Positions 1 through 7,835 of a stretch of DNA of 64,000 nt are shown here, piece after piece; position 1 is the first letter of the stretch; every line of letters starts with the position of its first letter. Source of the DNA: JANNSO01 sp964485395 (GTDB lineage Bacteria; Spirochaetota; Spirochaetia; Treponematales; UBA12059); the NCBI GenBank assembly GCA_964485395.1, contig CAZAJF010000011.1:1-64000 (forward strand). The letters run 5' to 3'. The translations under genes were made by a program, and so were the position numbers. Under the pieces are notes generated by a model that worked only from the letters and a program-made list of their open reading frames with translations, ran no database searches and was not told the DNA's origin.

Positions 1-54
1 TAGAGCGGCAGCCTCCGGAGCTGCAGGTGGCCGGTTCGAGCCCGGCATCGCTCA
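1..54 (+). tRNA. tRNA-Arg (CCG), 5' end cut off by window
   Basis: This is the 3' three quarters of a tRNA. The anticodon stem GCAGC (8-12) pairs with GCTGC (20-24) around the loop CTCCGGA, placing anticodon CCG at 15-17, which reads the Arg codon CGG. The T arm is GCCGG/CCGGC around TTCGAGC. The acceptor 3' strand ATCGCTC is followed by discriminator A54. CCA is not encoded. The acceptor 5' strand and most of the D arm lie outside the window. Confidence 0.9.
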
Positions 55-76
55 TTGTTTGCGTTTTACCCTCGTT

Positions 77-229
77 TTACGCGTATGTATCGACAGAGGT
101 ACCTGAATCTACGGGTACGGGAGCCGGCTCGGGGGATTCCGATTCCTCGGGCCTGACTTCACTTGATTCCGGTCTCGGTGGAATCGGTTCAATCGGCATC
201 GCAACGCCTTCAATACTGATAATACTCAT
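77..229 (-). CDS. small Pro/Glu-rich hypothetical protein
   Basis: A 50-residue protein that I do not recognise. The start at 229 is chosen because AGGGGGAAG, a strong ribosome binding site, lies just upstream; an in-frame ATG 16 codons earlier lacks one. The N-terminus (MSIISIEG...) could form a short strand or helix. The rest is Pro-, Glu- and Ser-rich and probably disordered. It has no cysteines, signal peptide or membrane segment. It runs convergent to the tRNA-Arg and lies downstream of the HEAT-repeat gene, separated from it by a terminator. It could be real but non-conserved. Confidence 0.45.
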   Translation of the reverse strand: MSIISIEGVAMPIEPIPPRPESSEVRPEESESPEPAPVPVDSGTSVDTYA

Positions 230-309
230 TACTTCCCCCTTTCTGCCAATTTGCGTGCGCTGCAAAACAGCAGACACCTTCTAATCTAATTCTTTTTTCC
301 GATAAATGC

Positions 310-338
310 AAAAAAAGCCGGCGGAATCAACCGCCGGC
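310..338 (-). terminator. Rho-independent terminator
   Basis: GCCGGCGG (317-324) pairs perfectly with CCGCCGGC (331-338) around a 6-base loop. It is followed, reading the minus strand, by a run of seven T. It ends the minus-strand transcript of the HEAT-repeat protein gene, whose stop is at 366. Confidence 0.9.
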
Positions 339-365
339 CATCAAACACGAAATCCAGTGAACTGA

Positions 366-1118
366 TTATTTTCCGGTTGATCCGGTTGTTCCGCTTGCCG
401 CGGTCATTTTTCGCAACTTGGCGAGAAGGTCTTTTGCTTTCTGCTTGACCGGCGTTATGTAATTTCCGTCTGAAATTCGGATTACGGCCCGGATGGCCGC
501 GGGATCCTTGATGCCGCCGGCGGCATCCGCAAGCGCTTCAAGGGCAACGAGACTCTCGAAGGCCAGCATATTGTCGGGCATGAGGATATCCCATCGGTTT
601 ACCACGTAGGCGATCAGCTGCGTAACGTCGTCGTTTTCCACGATGGCGATCGTACCCAGAGAACGAAGGGCAGCCGCGATGACCATGGGCTCATTTTCCG
701 CGAGCGCAACCTTCACCAAGGTATCCTTGGCGGCTTTGGTCTTGAACTGGCTGAGGAGCAGACAAGCTTCGCGCCTTACGTCGGGGAAGTTGTTGATCGC
801 GGTTCCCAGTCCGGCGGAACGGGTTATGATCAGCGTGCCTTCGGATGAAAGAAATTCCAGTGTGCGCTGGATTTCCTCATTGGCGCGACCGTCTTTTATC
901 GCTTGGCGCATGAATTCAAGCGCCACGAGTTTCATATCCTTGGATTCGGCGTAGGCCTGCTCGCGGATGATCATTCCTTCCAGCGATTCCTGCAAATATG
1001 CTTCTTCTACGGTTTTCTCGCCGGTCGTACTGGTCGTACCGGCAGCTTGCTGGGCAAAGACGAATCCTGGCACTAATAAAGCCAGGAATGTCAAGCATGA
1101 TATCAACTTAAGGCGCAT
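366..1118 (-). CDS. exported HEAT-repeat-like protein
   Basis: A 250-residue protein with a clear signal peptide: basic MRLK, a hydrophobic core, and a cleavage site near FAQQ at about residue 23. The mature part is a string of amphipathic helix pairs resembling HEAT/PBS repeats. These include segments about chromosome-like alternation of Ala/Leu helices between residues 45 and 235, such as REACLLLSQFKTKAAKDTL and ALRSLGTIAIV. Such repeats usually scaffold protein-protein contacts, so a periplasmic scaffold is an inference. A GGGGAGG ribosome site precedes the ATG. The neighbouring lipoprotein gene upstream (1726-1133) is co-directional with only 14 bases between, so they probably share a transcript. 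No specific function is recognised. Confidence 0.8.
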   Translation of the reverse strand: MRLKLISCLTFLALLVPGFVFAQQAAGTTSTTGEKTVEEAYLQESLEGMIIREQAYAESKDMKLVALEFMRQAIKDGRANEEIQRTLEFLSSEGTLIITRSAGLGTAINNFPDVRREACLLLSQFKTKAAKDTLVKVALAENEPMVIAAALRSLGTIAIVENDDVTQLIAYVVNRWDILMPDNMLAFESLVALEALADAAGGIKDPAAIRAVIRISDGNYITPVKQKAKDLLAKLRKMTAASGTTGSTGK

Positions 1119-1132
1119 CCGAACCTCCCCTG

Positions 1133-1726
1133 TTATTGTCTAGTTATCTTCCATGTATCGCCAATTTTTTCCAGAATGTAAAGTACTAATCGATCACCCT
1201 TCGCGTTTGTCGTAAAGGCTTTGACCCTGGTCTGTCCTATGAATTCTATCGCATCCACCCGGTCGTTTTGCCGGGAAGGGTAAACGACGTATATAAAATA
1301 ATCTTTTAATGTTTTTAATACAATCCCCTGTCGTTTGATGACATATTGGCTCGAGAGCTCCGAAAGGACTTCGCTTTTCGAGTAATAATCCCTGTAGGAA
1401 TCGGTAAGGTATAAATTCCAAGTGTTAAAATCCTTGGTTTGAATTACGGTGTTCAGGGTTTCCATGAATTTTCGTATATCGATAAATGTAATCTGCTTGA
1501 CTTCCTCGCTGATCGTGGCGCTGTCAAACGTGGTCGTGACGGGAGGCGGGGTTTCTACCGGCGCTACGACGACCGGTTCGGGAGGAACTACGGGCACCGT
1601 GACGGGTTCCGGCGGCGTGGCAGCGACCGGTTCCGGCGGGGCTGGGGTGACGCATGCAAAAAACGAGATTAGGATCAACGCACCGGCCAATGCACTATAT
1701 GTTTTTTTCAAGGTGACTACAATCAT
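1133..1726 (-). CDS. probable lipoprotein with NTF2-like C-terminal domain
   Basis: A 197-residue product. It has a lipoprotein signal: a hydrophobic stretch ending ISFFAC, with the lipidated Cys near residue 25. A Pro/Glu/Val-rich linker of roughly 45 residues (PPEPV-type repeats) follows and may span the periplasm. The C-terminal ~110 residues, ending GDTWKITRQ, resemble the SnoaL/NTF2-like fold, whose last strand typically carries a W-x-I/V motif. Start choice: an upstream ATG at 1798 would add 24 residues before the signal. The ATG at 1726 lies 7 bases after a TTGACA-17-TACACT promoter, so it is preferred and predicts a leaderless message. Likely co-transcribed with the HEAT-repeat gene. 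Function unknown. Confidence 0.75.
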   Translation of the reverse strand: MIVVTLKKTYSALAGALILISFFACVTPAPPEPVAATPPEPVTVPVVPPEPVVVAPVETPPPVTTTFDSATISEEVKQITFIDIRKFMETLNTVIQTKDFNTWNLYLTDSYRDYYSKSEVLSELSSQYVIKRQGIVLKTLKDYFIYVVYPSRQNDRVDAIEFIGQTRVKAFTTNAKGDRLVLYILEKIGDTWKITRQ

Positions 1727-1733
1727 AAGAGTC

Positions 1734-1762
1734 AGTGTATACCGTTTCTTTACAAATGTCAA
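1734..1762 (-). promoter_or_regulatory. sigma70-type promoter of the lipoprotein gene
   Basis: Minus strand: TTGACA (1762-1757), 17-base spacer, TACACT (1739-1734). The start codon follows 7 bases later with no Shine-Dalgarno sequence, so the transcript is predicted to begin at or within a base of the ATG at 1726. Confidence 0.7.
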
Positions 1763-1861
1763 AATAACAATGATCGACGAACCTGGGCCGGCCTGCATTC
1801 GCGGAAACCGGAGGCGCCTGGGACGCCGGTTTCGAAAAAAATGAACTTTGTATTATTTTCA

Positions 1862-1890
1862 TTGATGATACTCTCTTTTTACTGTATTAT
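1862..1890 (+). promoter_or_regulatory. promoter of galactokinase-like gene
   Basis: TTGATG (1862-1867), 17-base spacer, TATTAT (1885-1890). The ATG at 1903 is 12 bases beyond the -10, leaving a leader of only about five bases and no ribosome binding site. Confidence 0.55.
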
Positions 1891-1902
1891 TGCAAGCATT
1901 GT

Positions 1903-3102
1903 ATGTATGCCAACGATTCCGTACTTAACGACATCGCAACCATTCACCGCATGGAGTATGACTGCTCCCCCGACATAATCGTGTCGGCGCCGGGCGTTCT
2001 CCGTTTTCTCGGCGAACAGACCGTCGATGCCGACGGCGCCTATCTGGCAATGCCGGTGGATATGCGCATCGCCGTTGCGATATCCGGAAGAAAAGATTCG
2101 TCGCTGCGCTGCTTCGCTTCCAATTTAAACGAACGCAAGCGAACCAATATGGCCAATCTCAAGTTTAAGCGGGAAGATCGCTGGGCTAATTTAATCAAGA
2201 GCGCCTTTACCAATTGTCTCGGGCAAACGGGTGGCTCGCGCGGCTTCAACGTCACGATCCGCGGCGTCATTCCGCAAGGCTTGGGGCTGGGTTCCTCGCA
2301 GGCGCTGCTGTGCGCCGCGATCGTCGCCGCCCGGGAAATTTGCGGCGGCGGCACTTCGCCCGAGGAAGTCCAGAAGAGCGCACTGGAGATAGACTCCGGA
2401 TACTTCGAGAAGGCTTCCGCGCAGTCGGAGTATACGGGCGTCGTTCAGGCCCGAAGCGGCTCGATGCTGTTCGTGGATGCCCGGAAATCCTGGGTTGAAC
2501 CCGTTCCTCTGCCATTCGGCGACGCCTTGGTAATACTTACCGATTCAAGGGTTCCAAGGCTTCCCGTTGACGGCGAGCTTGCCTCCCGCTTCAACGACTG
2601 GAAGCGCACGGTGGAAATGGTCGGAAAGAAATCTCCCAAGCTCAAGGATCTGGCGCTCGAGGACCTGGAAGAATGCATGGGCCGGATTCCGGAAAGCGTG
2701 CGCAGGCACTGCATGTTTATTATAGAAGAATTGCAGCGCGTCAAAGAGGCCAGGGACGCGTCCATCGCGCGCGACCTTCCGTCGTTTTCACGGATACTCA
2801 ATAAGTCCCAGACGGGGCTGCGCAACCATTTCGAGATTTCCTGCCCCGAGATCGATTGGCTGGTAAAGCGATCCCTCGAGATCGACGGCGTTTTCGCCAG
2901 CCGCATGATAGGCAAAGGTTTCGGCGGCTGTACGGTTACGGTCATGAAACCTTCCGCCTGGGAAGAATACCAGAAACGCCTCGAGGAGTATGAGCGAATT
3001 TTCGGGTTCAAGGCGGCATGCTGGGAAACCGCCTGCGGCACGGGCATCGAGGTTCATACGCCCGAGAATCCCTATGACTTGACGCCCGGTTCCAAAACCT
3101 GA
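1903..3102 (+). CDS. galactokinase-like GHMP kinase with altered sugar-site motifs
   Basis: A 399-residue GHMP-family kinase closest to galactokinase. The ATP-binding GHMP motif is clear (IPQGLGLGSSQA, about residues 122-133), and so is the C-terminal family motif (RMIGKGFGGCTVTV, about 337-350). The N-terminal galactokinase signature is degenerate: GEHTDYN appears as GEQTVDA (about residue 37), so the His and Asp that contact galactose are missing. The catalytic GIMDQ segment is not recognisable; the nearest aligned acidic residue is a Glu in QSEYTG. It may therefore act on another sugar or be a non-catalytic relative. It is followed after 40 bases by surE. The ATG at 1951 is an alternative start. 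Confidence 0.75.
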   Translation: MYANDSVLNDIATIHRMEYDCSPDIIVSAPGVLRFLGEQTVDADGAYLAMPVDMRIAVAISGRKDSSLRCFASNLNERKRTNMANLKFKREDRWANLIKSAFTNCLGQTGGSRGFNVTIRGVIPQGLGLGSSQALLCAAIVAAREICGGGTSPEEVQKSALEIDSGYFEKASAQSEYTGVVQARSGSMLFVDARKSWVEPVPLPFGDALVILTDSRVPRLPVDGELASRFNDWKRTVEMVGKKSPKLKDLALEDLEECMGRIPESVRRHCMFIIEELQRVKEARDASIARDLPSFSRILNKSQTGLRNHFEISCPEIDWLVKRSLEIDGVFASRMIGKGFGGCTVTVMKPSAWEEYQKRLEEYERIFGFKAACWETACGTGIEVHTPENPYDLTPGSKT

Positions 3103-3142
3103 GGCCGCGATGCCCTCGCGGGGCCGCACAGAGGATCCTCCG

Positions 3143-3907
3143 ATGAATATTTTACTAACCAACGACGACGGTTTTTTTGCCGAAGGCATCCAGGTTTTGC
3201 TGAATTCCCTCTCCGTCGGAAATTCCGTCTGCGTGATTGCGCCGGACGTGGAACGCTCGGCCCAGAGCCATGCCATGACGCTGCGGACTCCGCTTGTCCT
3301 GCGGAAGCACGGAGAGCTCCGGTATGCCTGCTCGGGTACGCCGGTGGACTGCGTGCTTTTGGCTTGTCACGGCGCCGTCCCCTTCGTTCCCGATGTCGTG
3401 ATTTCGGGAATTAACCGCGGCCCCAACCTGGGCAGCGATCTTGTGTATTCCGGAACCGCGGCGGCCGCCAGGCAGGCGGTAATGTCCGGTATCCCCGGCA
3501 TTGCCGTGTCGCTCGCCTCCTTCAGCGCCCCGTTTCGCTACGAAGCGCTCGCCGCCTTGGTTTCAGAGCAGCTGCCGCGCTTGATGGAGATGAGGCAACC
3601 GGATACTTTCGTCAATATAAACGCACCGGACGCCCCCGCCGATTTTATCTACGAGCTTGCGTGGACCAAGCCCTGCCGCAGGATTTATAAGGATACCCTC
3701 AAGGTTTTTGAAGGCCCGGACGGATTTACCTATTGTTTCTATACCGATGGTTCTGTACATTCTATCGAAGAAACGGACAGCGACGAGCATGCCGTAAGAC
3801 TCGGGCGCGCCGCCGCTTCCCTGGTCTGCGTGCATCCGTTGGCGATAGAATACAAAATGCCCGGCAAACCGGACGTGCAGCTTGAATATGTCGGAGATAA
3901 TTCGTGA
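3143..3907 (+). CDS. surE: 5'/3'-nucleotidase SurE
   Basis: A 254-residue SurE family metal-dependent phosphatase that removes phosphate from nucleoside 5'- and 3'-monophosphates. The N-terminal ILLTNDDG motif supplies the metal-binding Asp pair, with a conserved SGTPVDCV and the ISGINRGPNLGSDLVYSGTV-like block (here ending SGTAAAA, about residues 87-107). The start at 3143 follows an AGAGGA ribosome site; an in-frame ATG at 3110 would add 11 unrelated residues. Its stop overlaps the GTG of the next gene (GTGA), so surE, the TPR protein and the NHL protein form a translationally coupled unit downstream of the galactokinase-like gene. Confidence 0.93.
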   Translation: MNILLTNDDGFFAEGIQVLLNSLSVGNSVCVIAPDVERSAQSHAMTLRTPLVLRKHGELRYACSGTPVDCVLLACHGAVPFVPDVVISGINRGPNLGSDLVYSGTAAAARQAVMSGIPGIAVSLASFSAPFRYEALAALVSEQLPRLMEMRQPDTFVNINAPDAPADFIYELAWTKPCRRIYKDTLKVFEGPDGFTYCFYTDGSVHSIEETDSDEHAVRLGRAAASLVCVHPLAIEYKMPGKPDVQLEYVGDNS

Positions 3908-4593
3908 AACATAAAGAAAACGGCTCTAAAACCGTGGAAAAGGCTTTTGCCGAATATCGCGCGGGCGATTACGAATCGGCGTTGCTGCTCCTCGCCGGCG
4001 CAACGGTCGACGAAGACGATTACCTGGATTTAGCCTATCTCCTGGGGCTGTGCTACATGCGGCTCGCGCGATACGAAGAGGCTTTGCTTTATCTCGAGCA
4101 GATCGTTACGTCCGGGGAGCAGGGCGCGCGCACGAATCAATGCCGCTTTGCGCTGGCGATAATCTATTCGCGGACCGGACGGGTCAAACTGGCGGAGTAC
4201 GAACTGAAGAAACTGCTGGCCGATCAGGATGAGACCGCGCAGCTTTGTTCGGCGATGGGCTATGCCTCTTGGGAACAGGGGCGCAAGGACGAGGCTCTTC
4301 TGTGGTACAAGAAGGCGGTTCAAAAGGATCCCTCGAACATCAACGCCATGAACGGCTACGGCTACGTGCTTGCCTGCATGGAGAAGGATCTTCCCAACGC
4401 CTTGTCGTTCTGCCAGAAAGCCTGCCAATCGGCTCCGAACAATCCTGCCTACGCGGATTCCCTCGGCTGGGTTTATTTTAAGATCGGCAACAAGGACCTC
4501 GCGGAGCATTTCGTGCTGAAGGCGGCCAAGACCATGCCCGAGAACAAAGAAATAAAAAATCATCTATCCGCGATAGGACGGGCGGTCTCCTGA
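3904..4593 (+). CDS. tetratricopeptide-repeat protein
   Basis: A 229-residue soluble protein composed of about five TPR units with the usual small and aromatic spacing. Examples are YDLAYLLGLCYMRLARYEEAL-type helices near residues 40-60, GYASWEQGRKDEALLWYKKA near 120-140, and NPAYADSLGWVYFKIGNKDLA near 180-200. There is no signal peptide. It starts with GTG overlapping the surE stop and itself overlaps the next start (TGATG). TPRs mediate protein contacts. Its coupling to the exported NHL protein suggests a shared process, but no enzyme activity can be assigned. Confidence 0.85.
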   Translation: MKHKENGSKTVEKAFAEYRAGDYESALLLLAGATVDEDDYLDLAYLLGLCYMRLARYEEALLYLEQIVTSGEQGARTNQCRFALAIIYSRTGRVKLAEYELKKLLADQDETAQLCSAMGYASWEQGRKDEALLWYKKAVQKDPSNINAMNGYGYVLACMEKDLPNALSFCQKACQSAPNNPAYADSLGWVYFKIGNKDLAEHFVLKAAKTMPENKEIKNHLSAIGRAVS

Positions 4594-6665
4594 TGCGCAG
4601 ACGATTTTTCGCGCTGTTGATTCTTGGCTGCGGCCTGTCGGTTACGCTGTGGGCGCAATTTCCGTATAAGCTCGATATCGCGACGTCCCGGGAAAATTTC
4701 CGTACCGCCGTGGAGGCATACCAGCGCGGAAGGTATGCGGAATCCCTCATGCTTTTCGAGAAAACCCTCGCTGCCTCGCCTTCGGATCCGCTGACGCTAT
4801 ACTGGCTCGGCAAGACCTACCGTCAGCTCGGCCTCGATCCGGCCGCGCTCGCTCTTTGGGCCAAGACGCTGGGTCCGGGAAATCCCGGCTCCTTCGTGTC
4901 CGCGCGCTCCGAGCTCGCCGCGGCGCTGACCGAGGATCCGGGCACCTACATCGCCGAGCGCTACGTCGCGGTCCGGGAAATGCCGGGCACCTTGAAAAAA
5001 GAAATCCGATTTCAACGGCCGTCCTGGATACAGGCCTTGCCCGACGGCGGGTTGCTGCTGGTCTCCCACGGTTCCAACCAAGTGCTGAGGATCAACGCCA
5101 ACGGAAGCATCGTCGAGCGTATTTCCGGCGGAAGCACGGGTCTCGACCGCCCGTTCGGTTGCGCGTACCTGCCAAACGGAAACCTTGCCGTAAGCGAGTT
5201 CCAAGCCAACCGGATAGCCATCGTGTCGCCGGCAGGCATCATCCTTTCGTACTGGGGCGATGCGAAGGGACCAGGCCGGCTTATCGGGCCGCAATACCTG
5301 GCGGTGGATGCCGACGGATTCCTCTATGTCAGCGAGGCCGGCCACACCCGCGTGGTCAAGCTCGACGCCGAAGGAAAATACGTCACCTCGTTCAACGGCA
5401 AGAGCGACGGCTTCGCCGGCCTGCGCATGCCCACGGGAATTGCCGTAGACGGAGAGCGGCTGTATGTCGCGGACGCCGTCCTCAAGGCCGTCCTTGTTTT
5501 TGATCTGTACGGAAACCTGCTGAATACCATGCTCCAGGATCGCCTCGTTCGCCCGGAGAGCATCCAGGTGCACGAAGGCAAGCTGCTTGTGGCTGATACG
5601 ACGCGGGTGGCGTATATAGATCCCGAGACGGAAGCGATCGCGGAACTGTATCGGGCGCCGGGTAAAAACCCGCGCCTGACCACGGCGACCTTCGACGTTA
5701 ACGGAGACCTGTGGGTACCCGATTTCGACAGCTCCATGCTGCTAACCCTGGCGGATCCCGTAGCCTCCTACTCCGGATTATTCATTGAGGCGGAGCGTAT
5801 CTATGCGGATAAATTCCCCCGCGTTACCGTGGATATCCGCGTTCGCGACAAATATGGCAAACCTGTCGTCGGTTTGTCCGAGATAAATTTCTACCTGTCC
5901 GAAACTACACGGCGCATCGAGCGCACCGTGGAGAACGAGAAAGCCATCGATCATGTCTTTGAAGTGATAAAACCGGTTCAGGAAATGTCGTTTGACGGCC
6001 TGCTCGATGATACGCCCCGAATCGAGATGAGCGTGCTTATCGAAGGTTCTCCCTTCATGATGGAAAGAAGCCATGAGGCGCGCGACGCTTTCGGCGAGCT
6101 TGTCGCGAGCTTGGACGCCGATTCCGGGACCCGATTGGTCATCGCTTCGGCTGCGCCTCAACCGGCGGTCCGGGGAAGCGTCAAGACAATGACTTTATCC
6201 ATACTGGAAATGAAAGGCTCGGCCCGCTGGCGTTTCGACTCAGGTCTACGGCTGGCTGCCAATGAATTATTCGGTATTTCCGGCAGGCGGGCCATAACGT
6301 TTATTACATCGGGCGACCTGAACGAGGATATGCTGGAAAGCGCCTCGCTGGCGGAATTGGGCTCGATGCTTTCGAACAACCGAATCAGCCTGCATCTGCT
6401 GCACGTCGGCAAAAAACCGATATCGTCCGCCTTGCTGTACCTTGTGGACAAGACCGGAGGCTCGATACGCAGAACCGACGCTCCCGAGGGGTTGGGCAAT
6501 CTGGCAAAGGCGCTTCGCACCGCCCCGACTGGAGTTTATAGGGTTTCCTACACTTCGGCGGCCGATGCGGCGTTTGGCCAAAGATACCTGCCGATGGCCA
6601 TTGAGGTGTATCTGCGAGACCGGTCAGGCCGCGAGGAAAGCGGCTTCTTCGCTCCGCTTCAGTAG
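4593..6665 (+). CDS. exported TPR / NHL beta-propeller / degenerate vWA-like protein
   Basis: A 690-residue protein. It has a signal peptide (basic MRRRF, then a hydrophobic core ending LWAQ, about residue 21), a pair of TPR helices (about 28-100) and a six-bladed NHL-type propeller (about 135-390). The propeller shows blades such as LDRPFGCAYLPNGNLAVSE and LIGPQYLAVDADGFLYVSE, where 'xxPxGIAVD..G.LYVAD' repeats are visible. The last ~290 residues resemble von Willebrand-related exported domains (VDIRVRDKYGKPVVGL) but lack a DxSxS metal site. A periplasmic or surface scaffold is likely. It is coupled to the TPR gene by a one-base overlap. No precise function is known. Confidence 0.8.
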   Translation: MRRRFFALLILGCGLSVTLWAQFPYKLDIATSRENFRTAVEAYQRGRYAESLMLFEKTLAASPSDPLTLYWLGKTYRQLGLDPAALALWAKTLGPGNPGSFVSARSELAAALTEDPGTYIAERYVAVREMPGTLKKEIRFQRPSWIQALPDGGLLLVSHGSNQVLRINANGSIVERISGGSTGLDRPFGCAYLPNGNLAVSEFQANRIAIVSPAGIILSYWGDAKGPGRLIGPQYLAVDADGFLYVSEAGHTRVVKLDAEGKYVTSFNGKSDGFAGLRMPTGIAVDGERLYVADAVLKAVLVFDLYGNLLNTMLQDRLVRPESIQVHEGKLLVADTTRVAYIDPETEAIAELYRAPGKNPRLTTATFDVNGDLWVPDFDSSMLLTLADPVASYSGLFIEAERIYADKFPRVTVDIRVRDKYGKPVVGLSEINFYLSETTRRIERTVENEKAIDHVFEVIKPVQEMSFDGLLDDTPRIEMSVLIEGSPFMMERSHEARDAFGELVASLDADSGTRLVIASAAPQPAVRGSVKTMTLSILEMKGSARWRFDSGLRLAANELFGISGRRAITFITSGDLNEDMLESASLAELGSMLSNNRISLHLLHVGKKPISSALLYLVDKTGGSIRRTDAPEGLGNLAKALRTAPTGVYRVSYTSAADAAFGQRYLPMAIEVYLRDRSGREESGFFAPLQ

Positions 6666-6682
6666 GCTGGCGGCGCCGGTTC

Positions 6683-6711
6683 TTGTAAAAATTGTCATTT
6701 CTGCGTACAAT
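6683..6711 (+). promoter_or_regulatory. promoter of Cys-rich small protein gene
   Basis: TTGTAA (6683-6688), 17-base spacer, TACAAT (6706-6711). The ATG at 6718 begins six bases after the -10, implying a leaderless transcript. No Shine-Dalgarno sequence is present. Confidence 0.65.
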
Positions 6712-6717
6712 CAGGGC

Positions 6718-6999
6718 ATGTGCGTGTTTTGTGGATCATCGTTGCCCGAGACGATCATACGCTTCCGGGATCTCTGCCCCGAATGCTCGAGGGAACTGCA
6801 TATTTGCAGGCATTGCAAATTCTATAAGCCCGGTGTCTACCAGGATTGCCTGGAAACCGTTCCCGATGCGGTAAAAGACAAAGACAGGATGAATTTCTGC
6901 GAGTATTTCAAGCCGCTCGCCGTGCTCAAGGACGCGGGCAAGGAAGGGCAGAAGGCCCGCGACGCCAAGTCCAGCTTCAACGACCTTTTTGGCTCGTAA
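6718..6999 (+). CDS. small cysteine-rich (zinc-ribbon-like) protein
   Basis: A 93-residue protein with nine cysteines in metal-site-like spacings: MCVFCG, LCPECS, then HICRHCKFYKPGVYQDC and a later FCEYF. The pattern suggests one or two structural zinc sites. The 'CRHCKFY.PG.Y..C' block looks like a conserved family core, but I cannot name a function. The start is fixed by the adjacent promoter, with the -10 ending six bases upstream. A much longer open frame extends upstream into the NHL gene but has no start signal. It precedes murI by 35 bases and may be co-transcribed with it. Confidence 0.75.
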   Translation: MCVFCGSSLPETIIRFRDLCPECSRELHICRHCKFYKPGVYQDCLETVPDAVKDKDRMNFCEYFKPLAVLKDAGKEGQKARDAKSSFNDLFGS

Positions 7000-7034
7000 G
7001 TTGAGGCCGACATATTTCTCGTACGGAGTTCCTC

Positions 7035-7835
7035 ATGTCATCAATAGCTTTTTTTGATTCAGGGGTGGGCGGGTTGCCTTATCTCGAGGCGGCCCGGTCC
7101 TTGTTGCCCGATGAATCTTTTATTTACCTTGCCGACCGGGCGGGGTTTCCGTATGGCCTCAAGACGGCAGCCGAGGTTCAGTCCCTGGTGCTTCGCGCGA
7201 TCGGCGAGTTGGTTGCGCGCCACGACCTGAAAGCCGTCGTGATAGCCTGCAATACCGCCACCGAGATAGCCTTGGAAACCGTGCGGAAGGCTTTTCCCCT
7301 GCTACCCATCGTAGGCACGGTACCGGCGGTGAAGCCCGCGGCCGCGCTTTCGAAAAAGCACCGGATAGCCGTGGTCGCCACGCCCCGCGCCGTGGAGGAT
7401 CCCTATCTGGAGCAACTGGCGGGGCAATGGGCCAAGGACTGCGTGCTTACGAGGATCGGCGACAGCAGGCTCGTAACCTTCGTGGAAAACGATTACATAG
7501 GCTCCACCGCCGACGAACGTCTCGCGGCAGTTCGGCCGAGCGTGGAAAAAGCAAGGGAAGGCGACGTGGACGTCATTGTTTTGGGTTGCACTCATTTCTT
7601 GCATGTCGCGCGGGAATTCGAGGCGGAGGCGGGCGAGGGGATGCTGGTCGTGGACTCCCGCGACGGGGTCGCCGCGCAGCTCAGGCGGGTGCTTGAAACG
7701 GGTCCCGGTCTCGCCGCATCACGGAAGGAAGAAAAAAGTTTGTTCTATATAACTGGAAAAGCGGTTGCCGAAGAGCGTTATCATCTGTTTGCCCGCCGGT
7801 TCGGCCTTGAATTGGCCGGAAGCCTCTACCAGTGA
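7035..7835 (+). CDS. murI: glutamate racemase
   Basis: A 266-residue MurI, which interconverts L- and D-glutamate for peptidoglycan. FFDSGVGG (Asp8-Ser9), the first catalytic cysteine in ACNTAT (Cys72) and the second in GCTHF (Cys185) are all present. Length is normal for the family. A GGAG ribosome site precedes the ATG. The stop overlaps the rsgA GTG start (GTGA), making murI-rsgA-mutS2 a tightly coupled three-gene run. Confidence 0.95.
   Translation: MSSIAFFDSGVGGLPYLEAARSLLPDESFIYLADRAGFPYGLKTAAEVQSLVLRAIGELVARHDLKAVVIACNTATEIALETVRKAFPLLPIVGTVPAVKPAAALSKKHRIAVVATPRAVEDPYLEQLAGQWAKDCVLTRIGDSRLVTFVENDYIGSTADERLAAVRPSVEKAREGDVDVIVLGCTHFLHVAREFEAEAGEGMLVVDSRDGVAAQLRRVLETGPGLAASRKEEKSLFYITGKAVAEERYHLFARRFGLELAGSLYQ

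Noticed and set aside
27..284. 85-codon plus-strand frame beginning inside the tRNA-Arg
   Set aside because: Overlaps the tRNA and the opposite-strand small gene; no ribosome site and a low-complexity Ser/Gly sequence.
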